This document shows, one piece after another, positions 22,799 to 34,070 of a stretch of 64,000 bases of DNA. This DNA is from an uncultured Ferrovum sp. (GTDB taxonomy: Bacteria; Pseudomonadota; Gammaproteobacteria; Burkholderiales; Ferrovaceae). The stretch's first letter is position 1. The number at the start of each line of letters is the position of its first letter. The position numbers and the translations under genes are program-made. The notes under the pieces were generated by a model. The model had not been told where the DNA came from and searched no databases. It worked only from the letters and a program-made list of their open reading frames with translations. Location of the stretch: NCBI GenBank assembly GCA_903905585.1, contig CAIVHB010000128.1:17157-81156 (forward strand), read 5' to 3'.

Positions 22799-23899
22799 TT
22801 ATGTGATTTGAATCACGCGGGATTCTGGTCCGAGACATTTGGTTAAAATGTGAGGAGCGACTTCCTTGCCCTGAACCGCCCGGTCAGCGGCCTCAAGTAA
22901 TACAAATTTGATACGCCCACTGTCCACTTTTTTATCCGAGGACATCAGTTCTATCCAACGATCTAACCCTAAATCAGGTGAGCGAATGGGGAGGCCAGCT
23001 CGGGCGACAAGACCTTCGATGCGATCGCGAGCATGTGTGTCTAGCATCCCAGCGGCCACAGATACTTCGGCGGCCAAGACAATACCTGCCCCCACGGCCT
23101 CACCGTGAAGCCAGCAACCAAACCCAAGTCCGGCTTCTATTGCATGGCCAAAGGTATGGCCTAAGTTCAGCAAAGCTCGTTCGCCACTTTCTCTTTCGTC
23201 GGCGACAACCACTTCGGCTTTATTTCGACATGATTGATAGATCGCTTCAGCAAGGGATTCTTGATCACGATTCAATAAGGCATCGAGGTGCGTTTCTAGC
23301 CAGTCTAAAAATAGCCCATCACGAATAAAACCATACTTTAAAACCTCGGCTAACCCGGCAATAAACTCTCGCTTGGGTAGGGTATCTAGCGTATTGAGAT
23401 CAGTAAGAACGGCGCGGGGCTGATGAAATGCGCCAATAAGGTTTTTTCCTAAAGGATGGTTAATCCCTGTTTTACCGCCCACCGAAGAATCCACTTGAGC
23501 TAGAAGCGTTGTAGGTATTTGAATAAAAGAAATGCCGCGCAGAAAAGTCGCAGCGGCATAGCCTCCTATGTCACCCACGACCCCACCACCAACGGCAATT
23601 AAGGTGGCTTTTCGTTCAAATCGTTCAGCAATAAGCTTGTCGTGAATGGCATTGAAATGTTCACGAGTTTTGAACTGCTCCCCGTCAGGTAAAGTGATTT
23701 GTAGGACTTCTAATCCAGCCGCTGCGAGTTGCCGAGCGAGAGGGTCAGCATACAGAGGCCCCACATTAGAATTGCTCACGATCGCGACTTGGCGCCCAGC
23801 CAGATAAGGTTGAAGTAAGCTTGATGCTTGCTTTAGAAGATCCCGCCCAATGAAAATCGGATAACTATGCTGTGGCAGGTTAACGTTAAGAGTTCGCAT
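22799..23899 (-). CDS. aroB: 3-dehydroquinate synthase
   Basis: A 366-residue NAD- and metal-dependent enzyme turning DAHP into 3-dehydroquinate, step two of the shikimate pathway. The conserved GGGVVGDIGGYAAATFLRG and PTTLLAQVDSSVGGKTGIN blocks and the metal-binding HG/HxxxH residues (GHTFGHAIE, LHGEAV) are present. I prefer ATG 23899 (MRTLNVNLPQHSYPIFIG); a TTG at 23914 overlaps the aroK stop and is possible. The aroK-aroB order is standard. Confidence 0.96.
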   Translation of the reverse strand: MRTLNVNLPQHSYPIFIGRDLLKQASSLLQPYLAGRQVAIVSNSNVGPLYADPLARQLAAAGLEVLQITLPDGEQFKTREHFNAIHDKLIAERFERKATLIAVGGGVVGDIGGYAAATFLRGISFIQIPTTLLAQVDSSVGGKTGINHPLGKNLIGAFHQPRAVLTDLNTLDTLPKREFIAGLAEVLKYGFIRDGLFLDWLETHLDALLNRDQESLAEAIYQSCRNKAEVVVADERESGERALLNLGHTFGHAIEAGLGFGCWLHGEAVGAGIVLAAEVSVAAGMLDTHARDRIEGLVARAGLPIRSPDLGLDRWIELMSSDKKVDSGRIKFVLLEAADRAVQGKEVAPHILTKCLGPESRVIQIT

Positions 23900-23910
23900 A
23901 CGGTAGGCAC

Positions 23911-24453
23911 TCAAGATAGGTGTTGGAAGGCAAGGAGCTCTCTTTCAATGTTGGCAATTAGGCGAGACACCCCTTGCTCGCCTGTATCAATAATAATGTG
24001 GGCGGTTTCTTCATAAAAAGAGTGTCGTGACTCAAGCAAAGCTCTTAGCTTTGCTAAAGGATCCTCTGTTTGCAAAAGAGGCCGATCACGATCATGTTTG
24101 GTTCTTTTGTAAAGATCTTCAGGCCGCGCCCGAAGGTAAATGACGGTGCCCCGATTGTGGAGATACTGTCTTGTTTCTGGGAGCAGAATTGCCCCGCCCC
24201 CGGTGGCAAGCACCACACCTTGGCGCAAAGTTAAATCTTCAATCGTTGCGGATTCGCGCGTACGAAAGCCCTGTTCTCCCTCTAGCTCGAAGATGGTACG
24301 AATACTGACTCCCGTTCGGGCTTCGATTTCGTGATCGCTATCTAGGAATTGAAGATGCATACGGCGCGCTAATGCGCGACCGATTGTTGTTTTGCCAGCG
24401 CCCATGAGCCCGATCAAAAAAATATTTTTGGATGAATTCTCCATAGATAACAT
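23911..24453 (-). CDS. aroK: Shikimate kinase
   Basis: A small P-loop kinase (180 residues from the first ATG, 177 from the second at 24444) that phosphorylates shikimate. The Walker A loop GLMGAGKTT is near residue 15, followed by the shikimate-binding DSDHEIE and GEQGFRTRE motifs and the GGGAIL segment. Neither candidate start has a clear ribosome binding site. It is divergent from mrcA, a neighbourhood often seen in proteobacteria, where pilus genes may lie between; none are here. Confidence 0.95.
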   Translation of the reverse strand: MLSMENSSKNIFLIGLMGAGKTTIGRALARRMHLQFLDSDHEIEARTGVSIRTIFELEGEQGFRTRESATIEDLTLRQGVVLATGGGAILLPETRQYLHNRGTVIYLRARPEDLYKRTKHDRDRPLLQTEDPLAKLRALLESRHSFYEETAHIIIDTGEQGVSRLIANIERELLAFQHLS

Positions 24454-24514
24454 TCTAGCAGCACTGGCAAAGAACCCTAGAAGAGGAAATATTGAAACAA
24501 ATTCGTTGTTTTAG

Positions 24515-24543
24515 CGTGTTTTTATCGCGGAGCACACTATAAT
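24515..24543 (+). promoter_or_regulatory. Probable mrcA promoter
   Basis: A perfect TATAAT lies at 24538-24543, about 40 bases before mrcA, in the 129-bp gap between divergent aroK and mrcA. No good -35 is seen at 16-18 bp spacing, so the call rests on the -10 alone. Confidence 0.45.
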
Positions 24544-24582
24544 GTGACATCTCATCCAAAAGTACAGATGCAGCCCTAGTCA

Positions 24583-26946
24583 ATGCATCCTCGCCGTTTC
24601 CTCTATCCCCTCGCAATTTTAGGCGCCATGATGTTGGTGGTTGCTGCGGTCGGCGCGCTTACCGTTGCTCTGCTTTACCCTAGTATTCCTGACGTCGATG
24701 CCCTCCGTGACTACAAACCCAAAGTACCGCTCAGGATTTACACGGCAGATGAACAACTCATTGGTGAGTTTGGCGAAGAGCGCCGAGATATTCAAAAATT
24801 TGCGGATGTTCCGCTTAAAATGCGACAGGCTATTCTGGCAGCAGAAGACGATCGTTTTTACAGCCATGGCGGTATAGATTGGTTAGGAGTGATCCGCGCT
24901 ATGTTTGCTAACGTGCTGGCGCGAGGCGCTAAAGAAGGAGCCAGTACGATCACAATGCAGGTAGCGCGCAATTTCTTCTTAAGTAATGAGAAGACCTTCG
25001 CCAGAAAAATCTCTGAAGCAATGCTTGCTATGGAGATTGAAAGACACCTTACCAAAGATCAAATTCTTGAGCTCTACATCAATCAGATTTATCTCGGCCA
25101 GCGAGCCTATGGATTTGGTGCTGCTGCCTTGGCGTACTATGGGCGCCCCATTAAGGAATTGACTTTAGCAGAGATGGCAATGCTAGCGGGCTTACCTAAA
25201 GCGCCCTCGCGTTTCAATCCTATTGCCAATCCAAAGCGCGCAGAATTACGCCAACGCTATGTGTTAAGGCGCATGCACGAGTTGAAATTTATCAACGAGA
25301 CCCAATACGAAGAAGCGCTAAAAAACCCTGGCCGCCCTGCTCCACGTGCAGGTGTTACCGTGAATAGCCATGCTGATTTTGTTTCTGAGATGGCGCGCCA
25401 ATATATGTTGGAGACTTATGGCGAAGCGGCCTATTCAAGAGGCTACAAAGTCACTACAACCTTGCTCAAAATTGATCAGGACACTGCTTGGGCTGCAGTG
25501 AGAAAAGGGATATTGGATTATGACCGGCGTCATGGTTATCGAGGCCCAGAGGGTTTTGCGGAACTTGAAGCGAATCCCAACGAGGATGATTATGACGATG
25601 CCCTTGGGGACTATGAAGGGAGTGATAACCTCATACCGGCTATCGTTTTGAATTTAGATAGTAAATTCATGGACGTTTACACCAAGTCAGGTGAGAACCT
25701 CAAAATAGAAGGAGATGGCTTGAAGTTTGTGCGGGCAGCGCTTCCTGGCTCGCCTAGCAAAATGAAAAATGTGCTGCGTCGAGGTTCAATTGTGCGCGTG
25801 ACGCGCTCACCCAAAGGGGATTGGTCTATCGCGCAGCTTCCAAATGTTTCTGCAGCCCTTATCGGGCTTGATCCGCAGGACGGCGCAATTCGCGCTTTGG
25901 TTGGAGGCTTTGATTTCTCAACCAACAAATTTAACCATGTCACCCAGGCTTGGCGACAACCTGGCTCTAGTTTTAAACCCTTCATTTACTCTGCTGCTCT
26001 TGAAAAGCGTTTTTCACCTTCTAGCATCATGCGTGATGAATTGACGGTAATTCCTGCAGCGGATAATGGTGAGGCTTGGGAGCCTAAAAACTACGAACCT
26101 GAATACGATGGCCCCATTCGATTGAGGGTTGCGCTAGCAAAATCTAAAAATACAGTTGCAGTTAAGGTATTACAAGCCATCACCCCCAGTTTCGCTCAGC
26201 AATACATTACGCGTTTTGGTTTTGATGCCAAACAACATCCTGCTTATCTCAGTATGGCTTTGGGTTCTGGTCTTGTCACACCATTGCAAATGGCGGTGGG
26301 TTACAGTGTCTTTGCAAATGGTGGATACCGCGTCCGTCCCTACTTTATTTTAAAAATACAGGACCAAACTGGCAGAGTGATTAGTCAAGCAAAACCTGTC
26401 TTAGCGGGTGTCGAAGCCCCCGCCATTGATCCCCGCAATGCTTTCATCATGACCTCTATGATGGGGGATGTGATACGAATGGGAACAGGGGCTAAAGCGA
26501 TGAGTTTAGGCCGTACAGATTTGGCAGGTAAAACGGGAACCACAAGTGAGCATGTCGATGCCTGGTTTGCAGGTTTTCAATCAAATTTAGTCGCTGTTTC
26601 TTGGATCGGTTTTGATAATCCGGCTTCTTTGGGGGCGGGTGAAACCGGAGCACAGGCGGCGCTGCCAATCTGGATGGATTACATGGGTAGGGTGCTGAAG
26701 GGTATTCCTGAGTCAACCCCCAAACCTCCAGAGGGGGTAGTGTCGGTGATGGTAGACCCGAACACGGGTCGGAGAGATCCCGCTGCTCAAGGACATTACG
26801 CTGATTGGTTTTATGTAGAAAACCTCGGATCATCCGAAGGCGCTCCACCAGAAACAAATGAAAAACCGCAGGTTAATGTACCTGTTGCTCCAGCTGCATT
26901 GCCCGGAATTTCTTTTCCAATGGAATCCAAGAAGCCCGACCACTAG
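24583..26946 (+). CDS. mrcA: Penicillin-binding protein 1A
   Basis: A 787-residue bifunctional class A PBP. One N-terminal membrane helix (about residues 10-30) anchors it; the glycosyltransferase domain carries the catalytic Glu88 in AAEDDRFYSHGG and the GASTITMQVARNFFL motif. The transpeptidase has the active Ser462 in SSFK, the SKN triad (AKSKNT) and KTGTT (AGKTGTTSEH). An OB-like insert between the domains (about 300-430) is typical of PBP1A. It makes and crosslinks peptidoglycan outside the inner membrane. Confidence 0.97.
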   Translation: MHPRRFLYPLAILGAMMLVVAAVGALTVALLYPSIPDVDALRDYKPKVPLRIYTADEQLIGEFGEERRDIQKFADVPLKMRQAILAAEDDRFYSHGGIDWLGVIRAMFANVLARGAKEGASTITMQVARNFFLSNEKTFARKISEAMLAMEIERHLTKDQILELYINQIYLGQRAYGFGAAALAYYGRPIKELTLAEMAMLAGLPKAPSRFNPIANPKRAELRQRYVLRRMHELKFINETQYEEALKNPGRPAPRAGVTVNSHADFVSEMARQYMLETYGEAAYSRGYKVTTTLLKIDQDTAWAAVRKGILDYDRRHGYRGPEGFAELEANPNEDDYDDALGDYEGSDNLIPAIVLNLDSKFMDVYTKSGENLKIEGDGLKFVRAALPGSPSKMKNVLRRGSIVRVTRSPKGDWSIAQLPNVSAALIGLDPQDGAIRALVGGFDFSTNKFNHVTQAWRQPGSSFKPFIYSAALEKRFSPSSIMRDELTVIPAADNGEAWEPKNYEPEYDGPIRLRVALAKSKNTVAVKVLQAITPSFAQQYITRFGFDAKQHPAYLSMALGSGLVTPLQMAVGYSVFANGGYRVRPYFILKIQDQTGRVISQAKPVLAGVEAPAIDPRNAFIMTSMMGDVIRMGTGAKAMSLGRTDLAGKTGTTSEHVDAWFAGFQSNLVAVSWIGFDNPASLGAGETGAQAALPIWMDYMGRVLKGIPESTPKPPEGVVSVMVDPNTGRRDPAAQGHYADWFYVENLGSSEGAPPETNEKPQVNVPVAPAALPGISFPMESKKPDH

Positions 26947-26959
26947 GGAGGTAGCATCT

Positions 26960-27583
26960 ATGGGAGTGCGTGACCATCGCACCAGTCGACAATATTTGGC
27001 CTATCTTGCTGCCCGCATGATGGCTGGAGATGGTGTGCCAGATTGTTCGTCTGCGCGTAAAAAGCTTGCACGTCAAATGGGAGGGCTCCATGAGCGGGAT
27101 CTTCCTAATGACGGCGAGATTCATTCTGCCCTCCGCAGCTATCAGGCGCTATACCAAACAGATGCGCAGCAAGAAGCGCTGATTCGATTAAGAGAAACGG
27201 CGCTCGAAGCCATGGAACTACTCAAACCTTTTGATCCTTGGTTGGTAGGGCCGGTATTGAGCGGCACTGCCGGCCCGCACTCAGAAATTCAATTGCAATT
27301 ATTTACAGATCGAAGTAAGGAACTTGAAATGTTCCTCCTTGGCCAGCAGCGTATTCCTTGTCGTTTTCGTGAAAGACGCGTGTTCTTGGGGGGGCGCCAG
27401 AATCAGATCCCGGTGGTTGATCTGGATTTTCCGGGGGGCCAAGTGGAGGCAAGCGTATTTAATGAACAAGACGTGCGTTGGCATTCCCGCGGAAATACCA
27501 ATGATGGACCCCCTGTTCGAGCGCGATTAGAAAAAGCGCGTGCGCTGTTTGCGGAGGAAAAACTCGCTGAAGAGTTAGAATAA
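26960..27583 (+). CDS. Conserved protein of unknown function, nucleotidyltransferase-like
   Basis: A 207-residue soluble protein. The start at 26960 follows GGGAGG by a few bases, right after the mrcA stop, so it is probably translated from the mrcA mRNA. The N-terminal half is helical, with the pattern AARMM...GDGVPDCSSARKKLARQMG that recurs in a conserved betaproteobacterial family sometimes listed as nucleotidyltransferase. A GTAGPHSEIQLQLFTDRSKELE segment, reduced to the G[ST]...S[ED]I.L.LF.D pattern, resembles a nucleotidyltransferase core, but I cannot name all catalytic acids. Substrate unknown. Confidence 0.75.
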   Translation: MGVRDHRTSRQYLAYLAARMMAGDGVPDCSSARKKLARQMGGLHERDLPNDGEIHSALRSYQALYQTDAQQEALIRLRETALEAMELLKPFDPWLVGPVLSGTAGPHSEIQLQLFTDRSKELEMFLLGQQRIPCRFRERRVFLGGRQNQIPVVDLDFPGGQVEASVFNEQDVRWHSRGNTNDGPPVRARLEKARALFAEEKLAEELE

Positions 27584-27586
27584 AAC

Positions 27587-29238
<1,652 letters not shown>

Positions 29239-29289
29239 TGGAAACTCTCCATTTGAGCAATGTCTGTCGCGCCGCACCAACATCTGCTC

Positions 29290-29298
29290 TGGTATACT
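29290..29298 (+). promoter_or_regulatory. Extended -10 promoter of cytochrome c4 gene
   Basis: TGG followed by TATACT (29293-29298) forms an extended -10 (TGn-TATACT). No -35 is obvious, which fits this promoter class. The start would be about 39 bases before the ATG at 29344. Confidence 0.5.
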
Positions 29299-29343
29299 TT
29301 ACTGGTTTTGAATTTATTACAGATCATTGAAGGAGCAGGAAAT

Positions 29344-29952
29344 ATGAAAGTATTTCGGATCGCGCTGGCGCTCATTTCGCTGTCAGCGGCGGGTCTTGCT
29401 CACAGCGAGGCTGATCCCGCTAAGGGACAAGTGATTGCTGGGCAAGTGTGTGTTGCATGCCATATGGCAGATGGAAACAGTGTCATTCCGCAAAATCCCA
29501 AATTGGCAGCGCAACATGCTCAGTATATCAGCAGCCAACTAGCTGCTTTTAAAAGTGGCGAGCGTAAGAATGCCATCATGATGGGTATGTCGGCTGCTTT
29601 GACCGCTGAAGATATGGCTAATCTAGGTGCATGGTTTGAAACCCAAAAATCGGCACCTCTAGGTTCTAAAGATAAAAAGTTGGCAGAAGCTGGCCAAAAA
29701 ATTTATCGCGGCGGTAAACCTGGTCAGGGTGTACCTGCTTGCGCCGGTTGCCATTCTCCTTCGGGTGCAGGAATTCCAGCTCAGTATCCTCGTTTGGCAG
29801 GTCAGCATTCGGAATATATTGTTGCCCAGTTAAAATCGTTCAAAGCGGGCGAGCGTGCAAATGGTAATGCGGCTCAAATGATGACCATCGCCTCGCGTTT
29901 GTCTGATAAAGAAATGGAAGCCTTGGCTGAATACTTGTCTGGTTTGCACTGA
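29344..29952 (+). CDS. Dihaem cytochrome c4
   Basis: A 202-residue periplasmic protein with a signal peptide (residues 1-20 or so, FRIALALISLSAAGLAHS) and two haem-binding sites, CVACH at 36-40 and CAGCH at 133-137, in two similar halves. Candidate methionine ligands lie in each half. Cytochromes c4 pass electrons to terminal oxidases. The start at 29344 follows AGGAG by 8 bases. It is next to engB as in many betaproteobacteria, but the cytochrome-maturation genes resB and ccsA that often follow are absent here; a terminator comes instead. Confidence 0.93.
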   Translation: MKVFRIALALISLSAAGLAHSEADPAKGQVIAGQVCVACHMADGNSVIPQNPKLAAQHAQYISSQLAAFKSGERKNAIMMGMSAALTAEDMANLGAWFETQKSAPLGSKDKKLAEAGQKIYRGGKPGQGVPACAGCHSPSGAGIPAQYPRLAGQHSEYIVAQLKSFKAGERANGNAAQMMTIASRLSDKEMEALAEYLSGLH

Positions 29953-29971
29953 TCAAGATTCACGATTAAAC

Positions 29972-30006
29972 AAAAAGGGAGCGTAGCGGTAGCGCTCCCT
30001 TTTTTT
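29972..30006. terminator. Bidirectional terminator between cytochrome c4 and hemL
   Basis: A 12-bp stem (AAAAAGGGAGCG at 29972-29983 with its complement ending at about 30004) and nine-base loop. The A-run on the left and T-run on the right let it work on both strands, fitting the convergent genes on either side. Confidence 0.9.
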
Positions 30007-30030
30007 ATCCCTACTTTTTCTAAAATAGCT

Positions 30031-31314
30031 TTATTGCGCGATCGCTTTGAATGCACGCTCTGCTGCATCGAGTGTGCGTTGAATATCGTTGCTACTATGG
30101 GCAGCAGAAACGAAACCTGCCTCAAATGCTGAGGGCGCAAGATATACCCCCTCATTTAACATGGCGTGGAAAAAACGATTGAAGGTATTGCGATCTGATT
30201 CCATTACCTCAACTAAATTGTTGGGAAGAGAAGGACGGAAGTAGAGACCGAACATTCCCCCCACCGATACGGCACACATGGGGAAACCGGCAGCATTTCC
30301 TCGCGCTGCGATGCCTTCGGTCACTTCTCGGGTTTTTTCACCGAGGGCTTCATGGAAACCCTCAACCATCGCAAGTCGCAAGGTGGCGAGCCCGGCGCTT
30401 AAAGCAACGGGGTTGCCTGATAAAGTGCCTGCCTGATAAACAGCACCTAAAGGAGCCAGACAAGCCATGATGTCTCGTCTGCCACCAAATGCAGCAACTG
30501 GAAGACCGCCTCCAATCACTTTGCCTAAAGTCGTGAGATCAGGCTTGATGCCATACAACGATTGAACCCCGCCTAGTGCGACCCTAAAACCCGTCATGAC
30601 CTCATCAAAAATCAGCACCACTCCATGCTCAGTGCAAAGATCGCGCAAAGTTTGTAAATAACCAGGCAAGGGAAGAACAAAGTTCATATTGCCCGCAATA
30701 GGCTCAACAATGACAGCAGCCAGTTCATTGCCATAGGAAGCAAAAGCTTCTTTAAGCGCTGCGACATCATTATAGGGAACCACACCCGTTAAGGCGGCCA
30801 CTTCAGCAGGTACACCCCCAGAACTGGGTTGACCGAAAGTAAGCGCACCAGAGCCTGCTTTAACTAATAGTGCGTCGCCATGTCCGTGATAGCACCCATC
30901 AAATTTCAAAATTCTTGAACGCCCCGTAAATCCCCGGGCCAATCGAATTGCACTCATCGTGGCTTCAGTTCCTGAACTCACCAAGCGCACTTGTTCAATA
31001 CTGGGCATCAGTGCGCAGAGCAATTCAGCCATTTCTAGTTCCAGCCCGGTAGGGGCGCCAAAGCTTAAGCCGTTTTTCATGGTGGATTGAACGGCCGAAA
31101 GGACGTCTGGGTGGGCATGACCATGAAGCAGAGGGCCCCAGGAGCACACATAGTCGATATAGCCCTTGCCGTCAGCATCAAAAACTGTTGCTCCCTCCCC
31201 ACGCTGAAAGAAGCGCGGGACACCCCCTACTGCGCCAAATGCCCGAACGGGAGAATTGACGCCTCCGGGGATCAGTTTCTGGGACTGGTCAAAAAGGTCT
31301 TGATTGCGACTCAT
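30031..31314 (-). CDS. hemL: Glutamate-1-semialdehyde 2,1-aminomutase
   Basis: A 427-residue PLP enzyme that makes 5-aminolevulinate from glutamate semialdehyde (C5 pathway). The PLP lysine is Lys265 in [10 protein letters not shown], the same number as in E. coli, and the SGTEATM and [10 protein letters not shown] motifs are intact. It lies two bases after thiE, in one leftward unit thiD-thiE-hemL. Confidence 0.97.
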   Translation of the reverse strand: MSRNQDLFDQSQKLIPGGVNSPVRAFGAVGGVPRFFQRGEGATVFDADGKGYIDYVCSWGPLLHGHAHPDVLSAVQSTMKNGLSFGAPTGLELEMAELLCALMPSIEQVRLVSSGTEATMSAIRLARGFTGRSRILKFDGCYHGHGDALLVKAGSGALTFGQPSSGGVPAEVAALTGVVPYNDVAALKEAFASYGNELAAVIVEPIAGNMNFVLPLPGYLQTLRDLCTEHGVVLIFDEVMTGFRVALGGVQSLYGIKPDLTTLGKVIGGGLPVAAFGGRRDIMACLAPLGAVYQAGTLSGNPVALSAGLATLRLAMVEGFHEALGEKTREVTEGIAARGNAAGFPMCAVSVGGMFGLYFRPSLPNNLVEVMESDRNTFNRFFHAMLNEGVYLAPSAFEAGFVSAAHSSNDIQRTLDAAERAFKAIAQ

Positions 31315-31316
31315 GT

Positions 31317-31952
31317 TTATTTCCTTTCGAATAGTGCTGAAAATTGTTGCGCGGCGGTGAATGGATGAGGATCATCGAACAATGCACGGATGACCGCAAG
31401 TGCGTGCGCACCTGCATCCAAGATGGCTGGGGCATTTCGCAAGTTAATTCCCCCAATGGCGATCACAGGTAAGCCTAGCTGATTGACTTCACTCAGCAAT
31501 GAAAGAGGCGCCATTTCAGCCCCCGGTTTTGTTAATGAAGCAGCCATGGCCCCCAAAGCGATATGGTCAGCACCTTCAAGCAATGCTTGTTTGGCACGTT
31601 CAACACTGTTGTAACAGGACACCCCTATCAGCCCTGAAGGAAAAACCTTGCGAGCCTCAGCGATAGCCCCATCTTCCTTCCCCAAATGAACCCCATCTGC
31701 CTTGCAAAGAGCCGCAAGAAGAGGATTGTCATTGACGATAAATAGGGCCCCATATTGCTGGGTTAGCAAACGAAGGGCATGAGCTTGTTCTGCTTGGATG
31801 AGAGGGTTGGCTTGCTTATTGCGATATTGCAAAACTCTCGCCCCTCCCAAAAGAACTTGCTCAGAGAGTTTGAGTAGGGTCTCCGTGCTTAAGCCATCTG
31901 GTGTGATGGCATATAGACCACTCAGTACTAAAGAATCAGTCTGCATTCCCAT
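31317..31952 (-). CDS. thiE: Thiamine-phosphate synthase
   Basis: A 211-residue TIM-barrel enzyme joining HMP-pyrophosphate with the thiazole phosphate. Motifs seen are LQYRNK near the N-terminus, [26 protein letters not shown] and the phosphate-binding [12 protein letters not shown] start it at the ATG 31952, inside the end of thiD; a second ATG at 31946 is equally possible. The overlap implies coupled translation. Confidence 0.93.
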   Translation of the reverse strand: MGMQTDSLVLSGLYAITPDGLSTETLLKLSEQVLLGGARVLQYRNKQANPLIQAEQAHALRLLTQQYGALFIVNDNPLLAALCKADGVHLGKEDGAIAEARKVFPSGLIGVSCYNSVERAKQALLEGADHIALGAMAASLTKPGAEMAPLSLLSEVNQLGLPVIAIGGINLRNAPAILDAGAHALAVIRALFDDPHPFTAAQQFSALFERK

Positions 31953-32802
31953 CGGGCATATCGTCCCTAGCCCAGAAGAGTCGGTCGGGAATAAACTGTC
32001 CCATCCCGAGACGGTAGCCCGCACGCAGTGCTTGCCAGGTGTATTCCTGTGCTTCGCGAACTGCGTCGGTTAATTCCAGTCCTTGAGCAATGCCTGCTGC
32101 AATGGCAGAAGCCAAAGTGCAGCCTGATCCATGATAACTACCTGGCAGACGTTCCCATGCATCTTCGCGCACTCTGCCATCGCGGTGATACAAGGTATTC
32201 ACTACTTTTGGGGTGGCCTGATGGGTTCCTGTGATCATCACGTATTCGCAGCCCATGTCTAGTAGGCGTGAAGCGCACTCGTCCATGCTAAGCGGCTCTT
32301 CGCCTAACTCATCATCGCCTTGATCGTCATCTTCTACTAAACGAAGGGCTTCTAAGGTGTTGGGGGTAATCAAGGTGGTTTGAGGAATGATCAGTTCGCG
32401 CAGAGCGGCTAGCATGTCTTCATTCGCTAATTCATCGCCCCGACCACTCGCCAAAATAGGATCAAGTACAAGCGGAATCTCAGGGTAGTCAGATACAATT
32501 TCAGCTATGGCAGCAATAATTTCAACACTACCCAAAACACCTAACTTGAAAACGGCAACAGGAACATCTTCCAAAATACAACGTGCCTGATCCGCAACCC
32601 AGTCGGCATCTAGTGGCATGATTTCTTCTACGCCAGTTGTGTCTTGTACTGTTAAGGCCGTAATGACCGTGAGCGCATGGCAGCCCATACTAGCCAAGGT
32701 AAGGAGATCGGCTTGCATCCCTGCGCCACCACTTGGGTCAGCAGCAGAGAAAACAAGAACAGCAGGTGGGGCAATCGTTGGTTTGTTGTCTGAGGTATTC
32801 AA
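31936..32802 (-). CDS. thiD: Hydroxymethylpyrimidine/phosphomethylpyrimidine kinase
   Basis: A 288-residue ribokinase-fold enzyme that phosphorylates HMP twice for thiamin synthesis. The N-terminal SAADPSGGAGMQADL and the C-terminal anion-hole motif GSGCTLASAIAAG are present. An acidic insert (residues about 157-169, rich in Asp and Glu) is longer than in E. coli ThiD but sits in a loop. thiG, thiS and thiO are not in this window. thiD is divergent from rubredoxin across a 110-bp gap. Confidence 0.95.
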   Translation of the reverse strand: MNTSDNKPTIAPPAVLVFSAADPSGGAGMQADLLTLASMGCHALTVITALTVQDTTGVEEIMPLDADWVADQARCILEDVPVAVFKLGVLGSVEIIAAIAEIVSDYPEIPLVLDPILASGRGDELANEDMLAALRELIIPQTTLITPNTLEALRLVEDDDQGDDELGEEPLSMDECASRLLDMGCEYVMITGTHQATPKVVNTLYHRDGRVREDAWERLPGSYHGSGCTLASAIAAGIAQGLELTDAVREAQEYTWQALRAGYRLGMGQFIPDRLFWARDDMPDGNAD

Positions 32803-32912
32803 GGTTGATCCTAGCGGTTGCTGCCCCTATGATCCAAGAACGCTAATATAGCGAACCCGTTTGGGCAAATAACCAAAGATGCCCAGTTTATCACCCTCAT
32901 TGAGTACCCTCC

Positions 32913-33095
32913 ATGACCTCTCTACAAACACCTAAAACTTGGATGTGCCTTATTTGCGGTTACATCTATGATGAGGCGGCAGGAGACGCCGATCATGGCA
33001 TTGCCCCTGGAACCCGCTGGGAAGATGTCCCTATGAATTGGACTTGCCCTGACTGTAGCGCACGTAAAGAAGAATTTGAGATGGTGGAGATCTAA
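32913..33095 (+). CDS. Rubredoxin
   Basis: A 60-residue one-iron electron carrier. The iron ligands are Cys12 and Cys15 (CLICG) and Cys45 and Cys48 (CPDC), with the aromatic YIYDEAAGD segment between. It is six bases before waaC, so it may share that mRNA, though the functions are unrelated. The electron partner is not evident. Confidence 0.95.
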   Translation: MTSLQTPKTWMCLICGYIYDEAAGDADHGIAPGTRWEDVPMNWTCPDCSARKEEFEMVEI

Positions 33096-33101
33096 GCCAG
33101 C

Positions 33102-34070
33102 ATGATCGACGTATTGATCGTAAAGACGTCCTCTTTGGGGGACGTGGTTCATGCGCTCCCCGTTCTCACCGATATTCAAAGGGTGCACCCCGATTGGAAA
33201 GTTGCTTGGATGGTAGAAGAAAGCTTTCAAGATTTGCCGCGATTGCATCCTTTTTGCGGTGAAGTGATTCCGGTGGCAACTCGTCGCTGGAGAAAATCTT
33301 TGACCTCTCCGGCAACACAAACAGAAATGAGTAAACTTCGTTTGCGACTCAAAGAAATCCACCCGCGCTATGTCTTGGACCTGCAAGGGCTGGTTAAAAG
33401 TGCCGCACTGGCATGGCTCAGCCCCGGGATTCACTTAGGCTATCGCTGGGGCAGTGCTCGAGAAAACTTAGCCACTTTGCTCTATGACCAAGGGTTTTCG
33501 GTTTCATGGAAACAGCATGCAGTAGAACGCAATCGTATGCTCGCCGCTGCTGCACTTGGTTACGACATTGTTGAAAAGCAGTGTGATTATGGGGTTTACA
33601 ACCATGCTTCCCTTGGGCCTATAAAAGCGGCGTTGTTGATTCATTCAAGTAGCTGGCAAACTAAGTTGTGGCCTGATGAGAGCTGGATCGAGTTGGGCCA
33701 AGCCTTGAATCAACATGGGATGTATTGCATTCTTCCTTCTGGCTCCTCTAACGAATGGGAACGCGCTCAACGCCTAGCGCAACATATCCCAGGGGCAAGG
33801 GCTATACCCCCCGGATCTTTAGGGGCCTTTGTAGCTGAGCTAGGTCGGGTTTCGATGGTGGTGGGGGTAGATACCGGACTGACCCATCTTGCTGCAGCAA
33901 GTGCTCTTCCCACTGTGGCTTTGTATAGAGTGACTGATCCTGCAGCGACAGGGGTGTATGGTAGCGCTCGAGCAATCAATCTGGGTGGAAAGGACGCTTG
34001 TCCTTCAGTCAAGGAAGTGTTGTTGACGCTCCAAACATTGGGCTGCATAAGCGCTTTGGATCGTGCATGA
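33102..34070 (+). CDS. waaC: LPS heptosyltransferase I
   Basis: A 322-residue GT9-family enzyme that adds the first heptose to Kdo of the LPS inner core. The start MIDVLIVKTSSLGDVVHALPVL is the typical GT9 N-terminus, and VGVDTGLTHLAAA, the ADP-heptose binding loop, lies near residue 250. It overlaps waaA by four bases (ATGA). Assignment to heptosyltransferase I rests on the KTSSLGDVVH signature and linkage to waaA. Confidence 0.93.
   Translation: MIDVLIVKTSSLGDVVHALPVLTDIQRVHPDWKVAWMVEESFQDLPRLHPFCGEVIPVATRRWRKSLTSPATQTEMSKLRLRLKEIHPRYVLDLQGLVKSAALAWLSPGIHLGYRWGSARENLATLLYDQGFSVSWKQHAVERNRMLAAAALGYDIVEKQCDYGVYNHASLGPIKAALLIHSSSWQTKLWPDESWIELGQALNQHGMYCILPSGSSNEWERAQRLAQHIPGARAIPPGSLGAFVAELGRVSMVVGVDTGLTHLAAASALPTVALYRVTDPAATGVYGSARAINLGGKDACPSVKEVLLTLQTLGCISALDRA

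Noticed and set aside
32290..32345. Acidic insert in ThiD as possible domain
   Set aside because: It is a short loop of Asp/Glu residues, also seen in related betaproteobacterial ThiD proteins.
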